A DNA stretch of 64,000 bases from Flavobacterium sp. N1736 (GTDB lineage: Bacteria; Bacteroidota; Bacteroidia; Flavobacteriales; Flavobacteriaceae), in the NCBI RefSeq assembly GCF_025947065.1, contig NZ_CP109994.1, positions 1,550,001 to 1,614,000 of the forward strand. Direction: 5' to 3'. The stretch's first letter is position 1; each line of letters opens with the position of its first letter. Below the pieces are notes generated by a model. The model did not search any database. It saw only the letters and a program-made list of their open reading frames with translations, and had not been told where the DNA came from. Shown here one piece after another: positions 1-8,259 of this stretch. Made by a program: the position numbers and the translations under genes.

Positions 1-443
1 TTAACGGTACTTGGTTTATAGCAAAACCGGACTATTCTATCATGATTGTAAGAAGCCAGCTTTTAGGACATGATGGTAAAAACTACAAATCAGATTATAC
101 TGTTGGAGATGGACAAACTACCTATTTTACAGATGCTAAAGGTTTAACATTGTATACTTTCAAAAATGATAATTTCAAGAAAAACAACTATACAAAAGAA
201 GATTTTTCGAACAATGCTGTTTGGCCAATCTATGAAACAGATAAAATTGTAGTTCCTTCACTTCTTGACAAAACTAAATTTAGTGTTATCACCGTATTTG
301 GTAAATCTCAATTGGTTTACAATGGCTGGCCTTTGTATTATTTTGGACAAGATGCCAACGTAAGAGGCGCTAATAAAGGAATTAGTTTCCCTGCTCCTGC
401 CGTTTGGCCAGTACCGGTAAGAGATATACCTCTGGCGATATAA
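1..443 (+). CDS. Secreted-repeat (Lipoprotein_15-like) protein, C-terminal fragment
   Basis: The reading frame is open from base 3, so this is the C-terminal part of a gene that begins left of the window; the ATG at 42 is internal. Two related segments are visible: one with TYFTDAKGLTLYTFKND, a second with QLVYNGWPLYYFGQD. This LY-x-F/Y pattern followed by D is typical of the short secreted repeats of COG4315/PF03640 proteins, which are exported and of unknown biochemical role. In Bacteroidota such repeats often follow a fasciclin domain, but that part is not visible here. The protein ends shortly after a second conserved stretch rich in Pro and Trp. Family assignment is moderately sure; function is unknown. 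Confidence 0.7.
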   Translation, partial: NGTWFIAKPDYSIMIVRSQLLGHDGKNYKSDYTVGDGQTTYFTDAKGLTLYTFKNDNFKKNNYTKEDFSNNAVWPIYETDKIVVPSLLDKTKFSVITVFGKSQLVYNGWPLYYFGQDANVRGANKGISFPAPAVWPVPVRDIPLAI

Positions 444-462
444 ACTTATCTAATACCCTACT

Positions 463-502
463 ATTTCAAATTAGTCCAAATTCTATTGGACTAATTTGAA
501 AT
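463..502. terminator. Perfect 17-bp hairpin after the first gene
   Basis: Arms 463-479 and 486-502 are exact reverse complements (17 bp) around a 6-nt loop. The hairpin lies 20 bp after a plus-strand stop codon. There is no clean T-run after the stem, so intrinsic termination is likely but not certain. Confidence 0.6.
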
Positions 503-554
503 TATAAAATCGAAAACCACATCTGCTAAAACAAAAACCAAATCAAAAATCGAC

Positions 555-950
555 ATGAATAAGACAAGAATCAAGATTCTGATAATTTTATTAGTGATAA
601 GTTTTGGTCCTTATTATATCTATCAAAATATTTTATACAAAGATGCCCGAAACATCGAAAATGAAAAATCAATAGTTACAATTACTGCCTCAAATTTAGA
701 AAAAGAATATGCTTTAAATCCATCAAAAGGAGACTCTAAATATTTAAATAAAACAATAGAAGTTAAAGGAATAGTTTCAGAAGTTACTGATTCGTCAATG
801 GTAATAGATCATAAAGTATTTTGTAAAATGAACGAAAAAGTACAAAAGACTTTAATGAACAAACAAATCAATGTAAAAGGAAGATGTATAGGTTTTGATG
901 ATTTATTCGCAGTAGTAAAATTTGATCAATGCAGTATTCAACAACATTAA
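555..950 (+). CDS. Membrane-anchored OB-fold protein (tRNA_anti-like)
   Basis: A 131-aa protein with one N-terminal hydrophobic segment (about residues 7-24) that is an anchor or uncleaved signal. The soluble part (about 45-125) has the strand pattern of the tRNA_anti-like OB-fold family: a NKTIEVKGIVSEV strand pair, a short D-S-S turn, then a VKGRCIGFDD strand. Despite the name, the family is not known to act on tRNA; members occur next to c-type cytochrome and YceI genes in Bacteroidota. Here it begins a five-gene plus-strand run with short gaps (2 bp to the next start), suggesting one transcript. Function unknown. Confidence 0.7.
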   Translation: MNKTRIKILIILLVISFGPYYIYQNILYKDARNIENEKSIVTITASNLEKEYALNPSKGDSKYLNKTIEVKGIVSEVTDSSMVIDHKVFCKMNEKVQKTLMNKQINVKGRCIGFDDLFAVVKFDQCSIQQH

Positions 951-952
951 AT

Positions 953-1798
953 ATGAAAAAGAAAATATTCCTAATAATCGCTTTTTTAATCTGTTTTTAT
1001 AGTAATGCCCAGGATGATTTGCTCTCTGCGCTCGACTCGACACAAGTGGTTGATAAAAACGTAACGGCAACATTTAAAGGCTTGCAGATTATAACCTTAC
1101 AATCTACAAAATTAGCTGCCAAAAATGAATTTTACATCGTAATATCACATCGATTTGGTACTGTAAAAGGCGGAATTTCCGAATTTTTCGGGTTTGATGA
1201 CGCAACAACAAAAATTGGCGGAATTTACGGCGTAACCGATTGGCTTTCTTTAAGTGCATCACATCATACTTTGCTAAAAATAAATGAAGCATCGGCAAAA
1301 TACAGGCTTATAAGACAAAACGAAGACTTTCCTGTTGATATTGTTGGTTACAGCACCATAGATTTTAATAGTGGTTTAAAAAAAGACGATTATCCTAAAA
1401 TTGAATTTTCTGACCGATTGAGTTATATCAATCAGGTTTTGATTTCAAGAAAATTCTCTGATAAATTATCGCTAGAATTGGTTCCCTCCTATATCCATAA
1501 AAACCTATATAATCCTGATATAGAAAACGATAACCAATTTACTTTCGGTGCGGGCGGACGATTAAAATTAACCAAAAGACTTTCTCTTAATCTGGAATAC
1601 GCAGAGAATTTTAACAAACCCGGCTTTTATAATAATCCACTTTCCGTTGGCTTGGACATAGAAACCGGAGGTCATATTTTTCAATTGCTTTTTACAAATT
1701 CGCAATCAATGACCGAAAGCGGTTACTTAACAAGTGCTGCCGGAGATTGGGGGAAAGGCGATTTTTTCTTTGGGTTTAATTTATATAGAGTTTTTTAA
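953..1798 (+). CDS. DUF5777-type outer-membrane beta-barrel protein
   Basis: I start at 953, where MKKKIFLIIAFLICFYSNAQ gives a clean signal peptide; an upstream in-frame ATG at 929 lies inside the previous gene. The mature protein (about 260 aa) has alternating hydrophobic/polar strands, including FYIVISHRFG and LSLNLEYAENF, and ends in an aromatic residue (YRVF), as outer-membrane barrels do. The HRFGTVKGG...FFGFDDATTKIGGIYGVTDWLS region matches my memory of DUF5777 proteins. It lies between an OB-fold protein and a cytochrome-c-like lipoprotein with 2-11 bp gaps, so all are probably co-transcribed. Substrate or partner unknown. Confidence 0.75.
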   Translation: MKKKIFLIIAFLICFYSNAQDDLLSALDSTQVVDKNVTATFKGLQIITLQSTKLAAKNEFYIVISHRFGTVKGGISEFFGFDDATTKIGGIYGVTDWLSLSASHHTLLKINEASAKYRLIRQNEDFPVDIVGYSTIDFNSGLKKDDYPKIEFSDRLSYINQVLISRKFSDKLSLELVPSYIHKNLYNPDIENDNQFTFGAGGRLKLTKRLSLNLEYAENFNKPGFYNNPLSVGLDIETGGHIFQLLFTNSQSMTESGYLTSAAGDWGKGDFFFGFNLYRVF

Positions 1799-1809
1799 AA
1801 GTATAAAAT

Positions 1810-2160
1810 ATGAAAAAATATATTTACTTATCCGGTCTTATTCTATCATTATATAGTTGTGAATCTACAACTTATGAAAGTCTGGAAGAACCAACTGTTA
1901 TAGTTGAAGACGTTACTTACACCGCAAATGTGAAATCTATTATTGATGCAAACTGCATTGCCTGCCATGCTGCAGAATCTACGCTTAGACCTTTAGAAAC
2001 GTATGATCAGGTAAAAGATGCTGTTTTAAATACGGATTTATTAGATAGAATTCAGCGACAAAACGGAACGCCCGGACAAATGCCAAAAGCAGGAAGAATG
2101 CCGCAGGATAAAATAAATCTAATTCTGCAATGGAATACGGACGGATTATTGGAAAATTAA
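1810..2160 (+). CDS. Cytochrome c-like lipoprotein
   Basis: A 116-aa protein with a lipoprotein signal peptide; Cys17 in LYSC is the likely lipidation site. The haem c attachment motif is C49-I-A-C52-H53. A candidate sixth ligand is Met91 or Met97 in the GQMPKAGRMP segment. The domain is short for a class I cytochrome c but has the usual order: CxxCH, middle helix, Met loop, C-terminal helix ending LILQWNTDGL. It probably sits on a periplasmic or surface membrane face and carries electrons, or is a structural relic. It lies 11 bp after the DUF5777 barrel gene and 12 bp before the YceI gene. Confidence 0.8.
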   Translation: MKKYIYLSGLILSLYSCESTTYESLEEPTVIVEDVTYTANVKSIIDANCIACHAAESTLRPLETYDQVKDAVLNTDLLDRIQRQNGTPGQMPKAGRMPQDKINLILQWNTDGLLEN

Positions 2161-2172
2161 ATCAACACTAAA

Positions 2173-2718
2173 ATGAAAAAAATAATTGTACTGCTATTTT
2201 TATTTGTTGGAATATCGCAGATTTCAGCTCAAAAGTATATCACAAAAACCGGAAGCTTAAAATTTGAAGCTTCTGTTGAATCTTTTGAAGAAGTTGCTGC
2301 AGAAAATAAAAATACATCGGCCATTTTAGAGTCGGCAACGGGAGATATTGCCGTTTTGGCTCTTATGAAAGGATTTCGTTTTAAAGTTGCCTTAATGGAA
2401 GAACATTTTAATGAAAATTATGTAGAATCCGATAAATTTCCGAAGGCAACATTTAAAGGAAAAGTCGACGATTTTGATGTATCGAAACTGTCTTCAACAG
2501 CCAAAATAGTCAAGATTTCAGGAGATTTGACTTTACACGGAAAAACCAAAAAAATAACCGCAAACGCTAAAATTTCAAAATCCGGTGATAAAATAACGGT
2601 AACAGGAAATTTTGATGTAAAACCGGAAGACTTTGACATTGAAATCCCAAAAGTGGTTAGCAAAAAAGTAGCCGATAAAATCAAAGTAAATTTCAATTTC
2701 ATGCTTACAAAATTGTAA
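2173..2718 (+). CDS. YceI family periplasmic lipid-binding protein
   Basis: A 181-aa protein with a signal peptide (MKKIIVLLFLFVGISQISAQ). The mature part has YceI-family hallmarks: a KFPKATFKGKV strand, the GDLTLHGKTKKI strand pair, and a C-terminal KIKVNFNFMLTKL strand. YceI proteins form an extended lipocalin-like barrel that binds polyprenyl or fatty-acyl chains in the periplasm. It closes the five-gene run and faces a minus-strand gene across a hairpin at 2816-2845. In this family the physiological ligand is usually unknown. Confidence 0.88.
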   Translation: MKKIIVLLFLFVGISQISAQKYITKTGSLKFEASVESFEEVAAENKNTSAILESATGDIAVLALMKGFRFKVALMEEHFNENYVESDKFPKATFKGKVDDFDVSKLSSTAKIVKISGDLTLHGKTKKITANAKISKSGDKITVTGNFDVKPEDFDIEIPKVVSKKVADKIKVNFNFMLTKL

Positions 2719-2815
2719 AATGATTAAAAAAAAATCTGCTCAATCTGCAAAATCTGCGTGAAAAAAAATTAAAACATACATTAAAAGCCGATTTCTGATT
2801 TAGTTAATTACAAAA

Positions 2816-2845
2816 AAAATCTCCTGCCAGAAAACAGGAGATTTT
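2816..2845. terminator. Bidirectional intrinsic terminator between convergent genes
   Basis: Perfect 11-bp stem: AAAATCTCCTG (2816-2826) and CAGGAGATTTT (2835-2845) with an 8-nt loop. An A-run precedes and a T-run follows, so either strand gives a GC stem with a U tract. It lies between the plus-strand YceI gene (ends 2718) and the minus-strand GH109 gene (ends 2894). Confidence 0.85.
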
Positions 2846-2893
2846 AATACTCTAATGCAAAATATAACTAACAATCAATTTAAAAACGCGCTT

Positions 2894-4270
2894 TTATTTA
2901 GAAAACTCAACAGTATTTAATTTCTGCCAGCCTCCACGTGTAAAATCCGGAATTTCAACCGGAGCCGAATTATTATCTAATGAAATCTCCGTTAACGGAC
3001 TCAAACAAGACCATTCTGCTAAATCGTAAACATCCATATCCAGCGGAAGTCCTTGCTGTAAACAATGAAACATACGGTAATCCATAATAAAATCCATTCC
3101 GCCGTGACCGCCTACTTTTTTTGCCATTTCTTCAATATCTTTCACGATCGGATTTTTGTATTTTTCCATTAATATCTTTTTCACATCTTCAGATACAAAT
3201 TCTTCGGCATTTAGATTTTGGTAATTTTTTGAGATCTCTCCTCCTGCTTCTTTCGCATCAATTGCATAACCTTCTACAGGATATTTATTGGCAAAACCTT
3301 TAGTTCCTGTCAATTGATACATTCTGCTATACGGTCTGGGGCTTGTAACATCATGCTGAATCTGGATTGTTTTTCCTTTTTCGGTACGAATCATGGTCAT
3401 CGTGTGATCACCGTTTCTAAAATCAGTTACGACTTCTCCCGTTTTTTCCTTAATAAAAGCAGGATTTCCAACCGCTTTTGTATCCATCGAAACTAAAAAA
3501 TTCATTTTATCACCTCTGTGAATATTTAGCGCCAGACACGCCGGACCCATTCCGTGTGTTGGGTAAATATCGCCTCTGTGTTTACGGTTATAATCCATAC
3601 GCCAGTTGTTCCAGTATTGTCCCCAATACGGCTGAAGACCATGAATATAAGAACCTTCGGCATGAAGAATTTCTCCAAATAATCCTTGTTGTGCCATATT
3701 TAATGTTGTCAATTCGAAGAAATCATACACACAATTTTCTAACATCATACAATGTTTACGAGTCTTTTCAGAAGTATCAATAACATCCCAAATTTCCTGC
3801 ATTGTTAATGCGCCGGGAACTTCTACAGCAACATGTTTACCGTCTTTCATGGCTTGTACTGCAATATTAGCGTGATGTTTCCAATCGGTCACAATATATA
3901 CTAAGTCTACATTTTTAAGAGTCGTTACTTTTTTCCATGAATCTTCTCCAAAAAATACTTCTGCTTTTGGTTTTCCGTGTTTTACCAAAGTATCGTTGGC
4001 TGCTGTTGTTCTGTCTTCGAGCATATCACACAAGGCAACTATTTCTACTCCGGGAATATGTGTGATGCGTTCTACAGCGCCCGTGCCACGCATTCCTAAA
4101 CCAATAATGGCGACATGAACAACAGGAATTGCCGGTGTTGCCAAACGCAAAACATCAGTTTGACCTTTATCTCTTTTGGGTGTTTTTGTTTTTATAATTT
4201 GTGCCGATGAATCACAAATTTTCAATAGCAAAAAGGCTATCAGTAAAAATTTTAAAATTGAACTTTTCAT
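2894..4270 (-). CDS. GH109-type Gfo/Idh/MocA oxidoreductase (probable alpha-N-acetylgalactosaminidase)
   Basis: A 458-aa protein with a signal peptide (about 1-24), so periplasmic or surface. Residues 52-62 carry the NAD-binding motif AIIGLGMRG. Later are E150-V-P-G, N179-C-V-Y182 and the Y236-P-T-H239-G-M-G segment, matching the conserved Glu, Tyr and Tyr/His set of GH109. GH109 enzymes use a tightly bound NAD+ and a transient oxidation to cleave terminal alpha-linked N-acetylgalactosamine. The HGMGPACLALNIHRGDKM region and total length (about 450) also fit GH109 rather than a cytosolic dehydrogenase. It lies downstream of the SusC/D locus and matches the HexNAc salvage genes there. The exact linkage cannot be read from sequence. 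Confidence 0.82.
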   Translation of the reverse strand: MKSSILKFLLIAFLLLKICDSSAQIIKTKTPKRDKGQTDVLRLATPAIPVVHVAIIGLGMRGTGAVERITHIPGVEIVALCDMLEDRTTAANDTLVKHGKPKAEVFFGEDSWKKVTTLKNVDLVYIVTDWKHHANIAVQAMKDGKHVAVEVPGALTMQEIWDVIDTSEKTRKHCMMLENCVYDFFELTTLNMAQQGLFGEILHAEGSYIHGLQPYWGQYWNNWRMDYNRKHRGDIYPTHGMGPACLALNIHRGDKMNFLVSMDTKAVGNPAFIKEKTGEVVTDFRNGDHTMTMIRTEKGKTIQIQHDVTSPRPYSRMYQLTGTKGFANKYPVEGYAIDAKEAGGEISKNYQNLNAEEFVSEDVKKILMEKYKNPIVKDIEEMAKKVGGHGGMDFIMDYRMFHCLQQGLPLDMDVYDLAEWSCLSPLTEISLDNNSAPVEIPDFTRGGWQKLNTVEFSK

Positions 4271-4359
4271 TTTTTTTTATTTAGGTAATGTATTGAGGTG
4301 AGTTACTCGTAATTTTTTGTTTTTATTATAAAATTTTATGCATGTTTTAAATGTTTTTT

Positions 4360-4636
4360 TCTCGCAGATTTTGCAGATTAAGCAGATTTTTTCTAATCAT
4401 TTTAATTTTTCCATTAGTTTGTCATTTCGACCGGAGGGAGAAATCACATTAGAAATTCCGCAAAGTAAAGAACCAATCTTTGTCGAGTTGCGCGTGTGAT
4501 TTCTCCCTCCGGTCGAAATGACAAACTAGACTTGAATATGATTATAAAATCTACGTGAAAAAAAAATCATTTTAATCTTTTAATCTGTGGCATTATTTAT
4601 TTTTTACACTTAAAATCTATGTTTCTATGTGTTTAA
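4360..4636. repeat. Composite intergenic repeat region 4271-4654
   Basis: This 384-bp gap has no gene. It holds, in order: a CAGATT-type module (about 4360-4405: CTCGCAGATTTTGCAG followed by TCTAATCATTTTAA), a 114-bp palindromic element (separate entry), a second module ending in TTTAATCTGTGGC (about 4565-4592), and the module CTATGTTTCTATGTGTTTA at 4617-4635. The same modules recur in other gaps of the window. Confidence 0.8.
4415..4528. repeat. Palindromic element, copy 1 (perfect 34-bp arms)
   Basis: Arms 4415-4448 and 4495-4528 are exact reverse complements over 34 bp, starting TAGTTTGTCATTTCGACC and ending GGTCGAAATGACAAACTA. A 46-bp centre contains a CAATCTTTGTCGAGTT segment shared with the other copies at 17468-17575 and 24015-24122. 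It encodes no protein; short reading frames across such elements are spurious. Confidence 0.9.
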
Positions 4637-4654
4637 TACATTTTAACAGCCATT

Positions 4655-5752
4655 CTAAACCTTAATATAAGTCTTGTTTTTATGCATATACCAAAGTATG
4701 AAATAAAGGATTCCGAAACCTGCTAAATCGCAAAATGCATCATAATAGGCTCCTGTAAATTGTTCAAAACCAAAAAATATTTGTTTGGCAATCAATGAAA
4801 AATTGAAAACATGCGAACCAACATAAGCAGCAATAGCATTAAGACCTATAACCCGAAACGGATAAGCCCATTTGGTATAGCCTTTTACATCGACAATCCA
4901 ATAAAATAAAGCTAATAAAACAAAACTTATTCCGGATGAGAAAATGACAAAAGAGCTCGTCCATATTTTTTTAATAATGGGGTGCCATAATCCTATAAGT
5001 AGCGATACAACGATTCCGGTTATACCGATAAAAAAAAGATACATTGCTGTTTTTTGTCTTGGTTTTGATGATAAAAGCAATTCGCCTGCAAATAATCCCG
5101 ACATGGTTGTAGCCGTGAATCCTAAGCCGGTTAATAACCACGAATATTGCGTTTGGTCGTAAAAACGTCCAAAAACCTGCTGGTCAATATAAATAGGAAG
5201 ATTTTTATTGGGTAATAATTCAAAATTATGTCCAAAGAAATTCGGGATTGACAGTAAAACCGCATACAAAACAAGACAGGTTACAAAGAATATATATCTT
5301 CCTTTTTGAGATAAATTGAGATAAGCAATACAGGAGAATAAATATCCTACAGCAATGGCCTGAAGCGTGTTACTGAATAGTTGAAATTTTGAAATATCCA
5401 AAAAAAGCAAATTTCCCTGAACGATCCATCCTAAAATAAAAAGTATTACAAATCGCTTTAGAATATGGTAATATAATGTAGCATCTGATCCTGATTCGGT
5501 ACTTCTTTTTCCTAATGAAAACGGAATTACAACGCCAACAACAAATAGAAACAAAGGCATTATTACATCATATAAATGAAAACCAATCCATTCAGGATGT
5601 TCAAACTGATCTGCCAAAGTCTTTGTTAAATTGGTTTTTGCCGCTGTATTTAAGTTATAGAAAAAACGATCAGCAACGATTATCATTAATAAATCAAATC
5701 CTCGTAGCACATCTACAGACATCAGGCGATTATTGGCTATGATTTTATTCAT
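4655..5752 (-). CDS. HGSNAT-like acyltransferase (DUF5009 family membrane protein)
   Basis: A 365-aa polytopic membrane protein with about ten hydrophobic segments. The N-terminal motif RLMSVDVLRGFDL (residues 9-21) is the signature of the heparan-alpha-glucosaminide N-acetyltransferase-like family; the PLFLFVVGVVIPFSLGKR segment is also typical. Human HGSNAT moves acetyl groups across the lysosomal membrane onto non-reducing glucosamine. Bacterial relatives are common in glycan-utilisation loci but their substrates are mostly untested. Here it sits between the SusC/D operon and the GH109 gene, all on the minus strand. I infer that it acetylates glucosamine ends or intermediates so that HexNAc-specific enzymes can act. 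Confidence 0.78.
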   Translation of the reverse strand: MNKIIANNRLMSVDVLRGFDLLMIIVADRFFYNLNTAAKTNLTKTLADQFEHPEWIGFHLYDVIMPLFLFVVGVVIPFSLGKRSTESGSDATLYYHILKRFVILFILGWIVQGNLLFLDISKFQLFSNTLQAIAVGYLFSCIAYLNLSQKGRYIFFVTCLVLYAVLLSIPNFFGHNFELLPNKNLPIYIDQQVFGRFYDQTQYSWLLTGLGFTATTMSGLFAGELLLSSKPRQKTAMYLFFIGITGIVVSLLIGLWHPIIKKIWTSSFVIFSSGISFVLLALFYWIVDVKGYTKWAYPFRVIGLNAIAAYVGSHVFNFSLIAKQIFFGFEQFTGAYYDAFCDLAGFGILYFILWYMHKNKTYIKV

Positions 5753-5793
5753 GTTTGATATTTATAGGCTGTTTTTGATTCAATTTTTGATAA

Positions 5794-5835
5794 AAATAAT
5801 TCCGGTGTTTTATATTAAAATTCCCGGAATTATTT
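5794..5835 (-). terminator. Intrinsic terminator of the SusC/D operon
   Basis: Perfect 12-bp stem: AAATAATTCCGG (5794-5805) with CCGGAATTATTT (5824-5835) and an 18-nt loop. On the minus strand the stem is followed by a T-rich run. It lies between the last operon gene (ends 5940) and the next minus-strand start at 5752. Confidence 0.7.
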
Positions 5836-5862
5836 CTAAAATTATATAAACTCGATAGCTCA

Positions 5863-5914
5863 TGCCAATAGATTTAAAAAATAATTTCTTCAAAAAACGT
5901 TCCCTCTATTGGCA
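5863..5914. repeat. Spaced inverted repeat
   Basis: TGCCAATAGA (5863-5872) and TCTATTGGCA (5905-5914) are exact reverse complements separated by 32 nt. It lies just after the lipoprotein gene that ends at 5940 (minus strand) and may be a second, weaker hairpin or a protein-binding site. No function assigned. Confidence 0.45.
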
Positions 5915-5939
5915 TATTTGACAGGTTATCGACGACAAA

Positions 5940-6812
5940 CTAAAGTTGTAATGTCGAAAATTTAGGACCTTCAGGGAAATTGGCAACACCAGCCCAACCC
6001 GAAGTCATTTCGGTAATTGCAATACCAATTGAGCTTCCTAAAGTTCCTAATTGCGATTTCGGAATACTAAATTCTATAGCATTTGTTGTATCATTAAGAC
6101 TTACAATAGCCGACGCTTTTAAATTAGCTCCGGAACCAACAATTTGACCCCAGCCCCATCCTCCATTCGGATCGGTATGTTTATAGAAATCTCCCCAGCC
6201 ACCTGTTACCATCGGGCCTTCAAATAAAAACTCTGCTCCAGAACCATCCGGCCAGTTCGAATGCAAAAATCCGGTTTGTGTATTTCCATCCGTATTGATA
6301 TACATATCGACCAATTCCATCAGCATTTTTTTGTTTCCTTCTAAATACACATTTACGTTTGCACCTCCAGCCCAAATTTTAATTTTCTGGATAGAACCGT
6401 TTCCAGATGTATTTTGATCTGTAACCGCTACATCATCCCAATCTGTAAACTTTCCGTCGACTTTGATATCTATAATTATAATTCTTGGAGCTGTTATTGT
6501 TTTTGTAATAAAGGATTCTTCGCCTGCATCGTTTGTAACGGTTAATGAAACTCTGATTTCACCGCCAATTTTATACGTATAAACCGGATCTTTTTCGCTC
6601 GATAAATAATACAAATCGCCAAAATCCCATCTGTATTTTGTAGCATTTTTAGAAAGATTAGTAAACGTAAACGTACTTCCGTCATTCGTAAATGAAAAAT
6701 CTGCTTCGGGTTTTGTTGCTGAATCCGAAGACGAACTATCGCTCGAACAAGCCGTTAGCAATAACAACGCCATTAGCATTGTTACGTATTTGGTTAGTTT
6801 TATTTTTTTCAT
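5940..6812 (-). CDS. PKD-domain surface lipoprotein with CBM9/DOMON-like domain
   Basis: A 290-aa lipoprotein: Cys22 in LLTAC, followed by SSDSSSSD, a Ser/Asp stretch resembling the lipoprotein export signal of surface-exposed Bacteroidota lipoproteins. Residues about 33-108 form a PKD domain with the hallmark RWDFGD (61-66). The rest begins IKVDGKFTDWDDVAVTD, the start pattern of CBM9/DOMON-like sugar-binding domains, and is rich in Gly and Trp (WGWGQ). As last gene of the SusC/SusD operon it occupies the position of SusE/F-type surface glycan-binding proteins. I infer glycan capture rather than catalysis; no catalytic motif is seen. Confidence 0.78.
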   Translation of the reverse strand: MKKIKLTKYVTMLMALLLLTACSSDSSSSDSATKPEADFSFTNDGSTFTFTNLSKNATKYRWDFGDLYYLSSEKDPVYTYKIGGEIRVSLTVTNDAGEESFITKTITAPRIIIIDIKVDGKFTDWDDVAVTDQNTSGNGSIQKIKIWAGGANVNVYLEGNKKMLMELVDMYINTDGNTQTGFLHSNWPDGSGAEFLFEGPMVTGGWGDFYKHTDPNGGWGWGQIVGSGANLKASAIVSLNDTTNAIEFSIPKSQLGTLGSSIGIAITEMTSGWAGVANFPEGPKFSTLQL

Positions 6813-6839
6813 GGTTTTTTGGTTTAAATGTTTTTATAA

Positions 6840-8204
6840 CTATTTAATGATAACCGTTTGTGATAATTTATTGAATCCTGTAGTCGTTTCCCATAAACCT
6901 GTATTAGCAAAACGAATACAATAATCCGGTCTGTCAATTAGTTTAGTTGAACTGTCTTCAATTTTTAAAAGCAATTCGTAAGTACCTGCAGGAATATCTG
7001 CTAAACTCACCGTTTCTTTTAAATCAAAAGCAACTCTTGGTACCACTTTTCTAACATCAAAACTTAATTTTTTCTTGTAAATAGTTCCATTTGCAGTCGA
7101 TCTAAAAATTAAATAAGCATTTTTAGGATTGTAAACCGGAGCAAAACCACCGTTATTAATGACTGCATTAAATTCTAAAGATCCGTTTAATGCCGCTTCT
7201 TTTTTAACGCTCGAAGTTGCCAGCGCAAGTCTGTAACCCAACTTTCTTTCAAAATCTGTAAAACAATTATTGTTTCTCCATTCCTGCAAAACCGGACCGT
7301 AATAATCAAGATTTAAATACGTCCATTTTAGCATCGTCATTTCTTTTTCGGCAATACTGCAGCTTGCAACCGGAACATCTGTTGGCGGACATGTTTCTCC
7401 TCCTGTTGGGACAAAAAGGGCTTCATTGCTTATATATGTTTTATCGGCAGTTACATTTATATACGTTCCATAATCGTCAACACTTGCCATAAAACAATCG
7501 TTATGAAAACCCAAACGGGCTGTATTGGTGGTTCCGTAACCAACTGTGGCATCCATAGCGGTTGTAGTCGCAACAAAATCTTGTTTGATTTTTGGTGTTC
7601 TTACCTGAATTTTAACTTCTTTTGGAAAAGTTTCTAAAAGTTTATCTAAAATCAATTTTTTATTCGCTGGCGTAGTAAGTTGATTTGTTGTGTAATACCA
7701 TTCTCCCCAAGCGCCAACAAAACCAGCCTGAACAAAAGCAATAACATCTTTATTTTCTTCCAATATTGGTTTTAACTGATCTAAATGTCCTGAAATAACC
7801 GCAACAGAAGCATCTGTACCATCCTGAGCGTCGGTATACGCAAAACGCAAAACACATTTTAAGCCCGATTCTCTTAGACGCGTAAAATCGGTTTTAATCA
7901 AATCTAATTGCGTTTGGCTTAAAGCCGTCGTTTTAAATTTTTCCAAATAATACAGACGCAAAATTAGGCTTACATTTTCTTTCTTTAAATTGGCTAAAGA
8001 TGCGGCAGTCATTGCAGCGCCTTCAGAATTTACCTGCCAGCTGTGCATAAAACCACGCTCGGGATTGGTAAAAACTTCATTGGAAGCTGTGTAAGTAACT
8101 TTTTCAAGTCCGTTTGCTTCCTCTTTATTTTCACCGCCTCCATCGCTTTGACAACCGGAAGCAAGATTTAGAAAAAGGCAAAATATCATTACTATATTTT
8201 TCAT
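6840..8204 (-). CDS. DUF4874-DUF4832 lipoprotein (glycosidase-like barrel)
   Basis: A 454-aa lipoprotein; Cys18 in NLASGC is the lipidation site, and QSDGGGENKEE follows as an acidic surface-export signal. The N-terminal half has the DUF4874 pattern NPERGFMHSW, VSLILRLYYLEKF, CVLRFAYTD and the FVQAGFVGAWGEWYY strand, all consistent with a TIM barrel. The C-terminal half (about 330-454) is the DUF4832 beta domain. Barrel strands ending in acidic or aromatic residues suggest a glycoside-hydrolase-like fold, but I know no established activity. It is third in the SusC-SusD-lipoprotein operon (55 bp after SusD), so it probably binds or cleaves the imported glycan at the surface. Confidence 0.75.
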   Translation of the reverse strand: MKNIVMIFCLFLNLASGCQSDGGGENKEEANGLEKVTYTASNEVFTNPERGFMHSWQVNSEGAAMTAASLANLKKENVSLILRLYYLEKFKTTALSQTQLDLIKTDFTRLRESGLKCVLRFAYTDAQDGTDASVAVISGHLDQLKPILEENKDVIAFVQAGFVGAWGEWYYTTNQLTTPANKKLILDKLLETFPKEVKIQVRTPKIKQDFVATTTAMDATVGYGTTNTARLGFHNDCFMASVDDYGTYINVTADKTYISNEALFVPTGGETCPPTDVPVASCSIAEKEMTMLKWTYLNLDYYGPVLQEWRNNNCFTDFERKLGYRLALATSSVKKEAALNGSLEFNAVINNGGFAPVYNPKNAYLIFRSTANGTIYKKKLSFDVRKVVPRVAFDLKETVSLADIPAGTYELLLKIEDSSTKLIDRPDYCIRFANTGLWETTTGFNKLSQTVIIK

Positions 8205-8259
8205 GTTTTTTTAATTAAATTATCTGATTAATCATTTTAAAATCCTTCTGAAAAAGAAA

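Noticed and set aside
2418..2702. 94-aa minus-strand frame opposite the YceI gene
   Set aside because: It is a shadow of the real gene with no independent start signal or conserved pattern.
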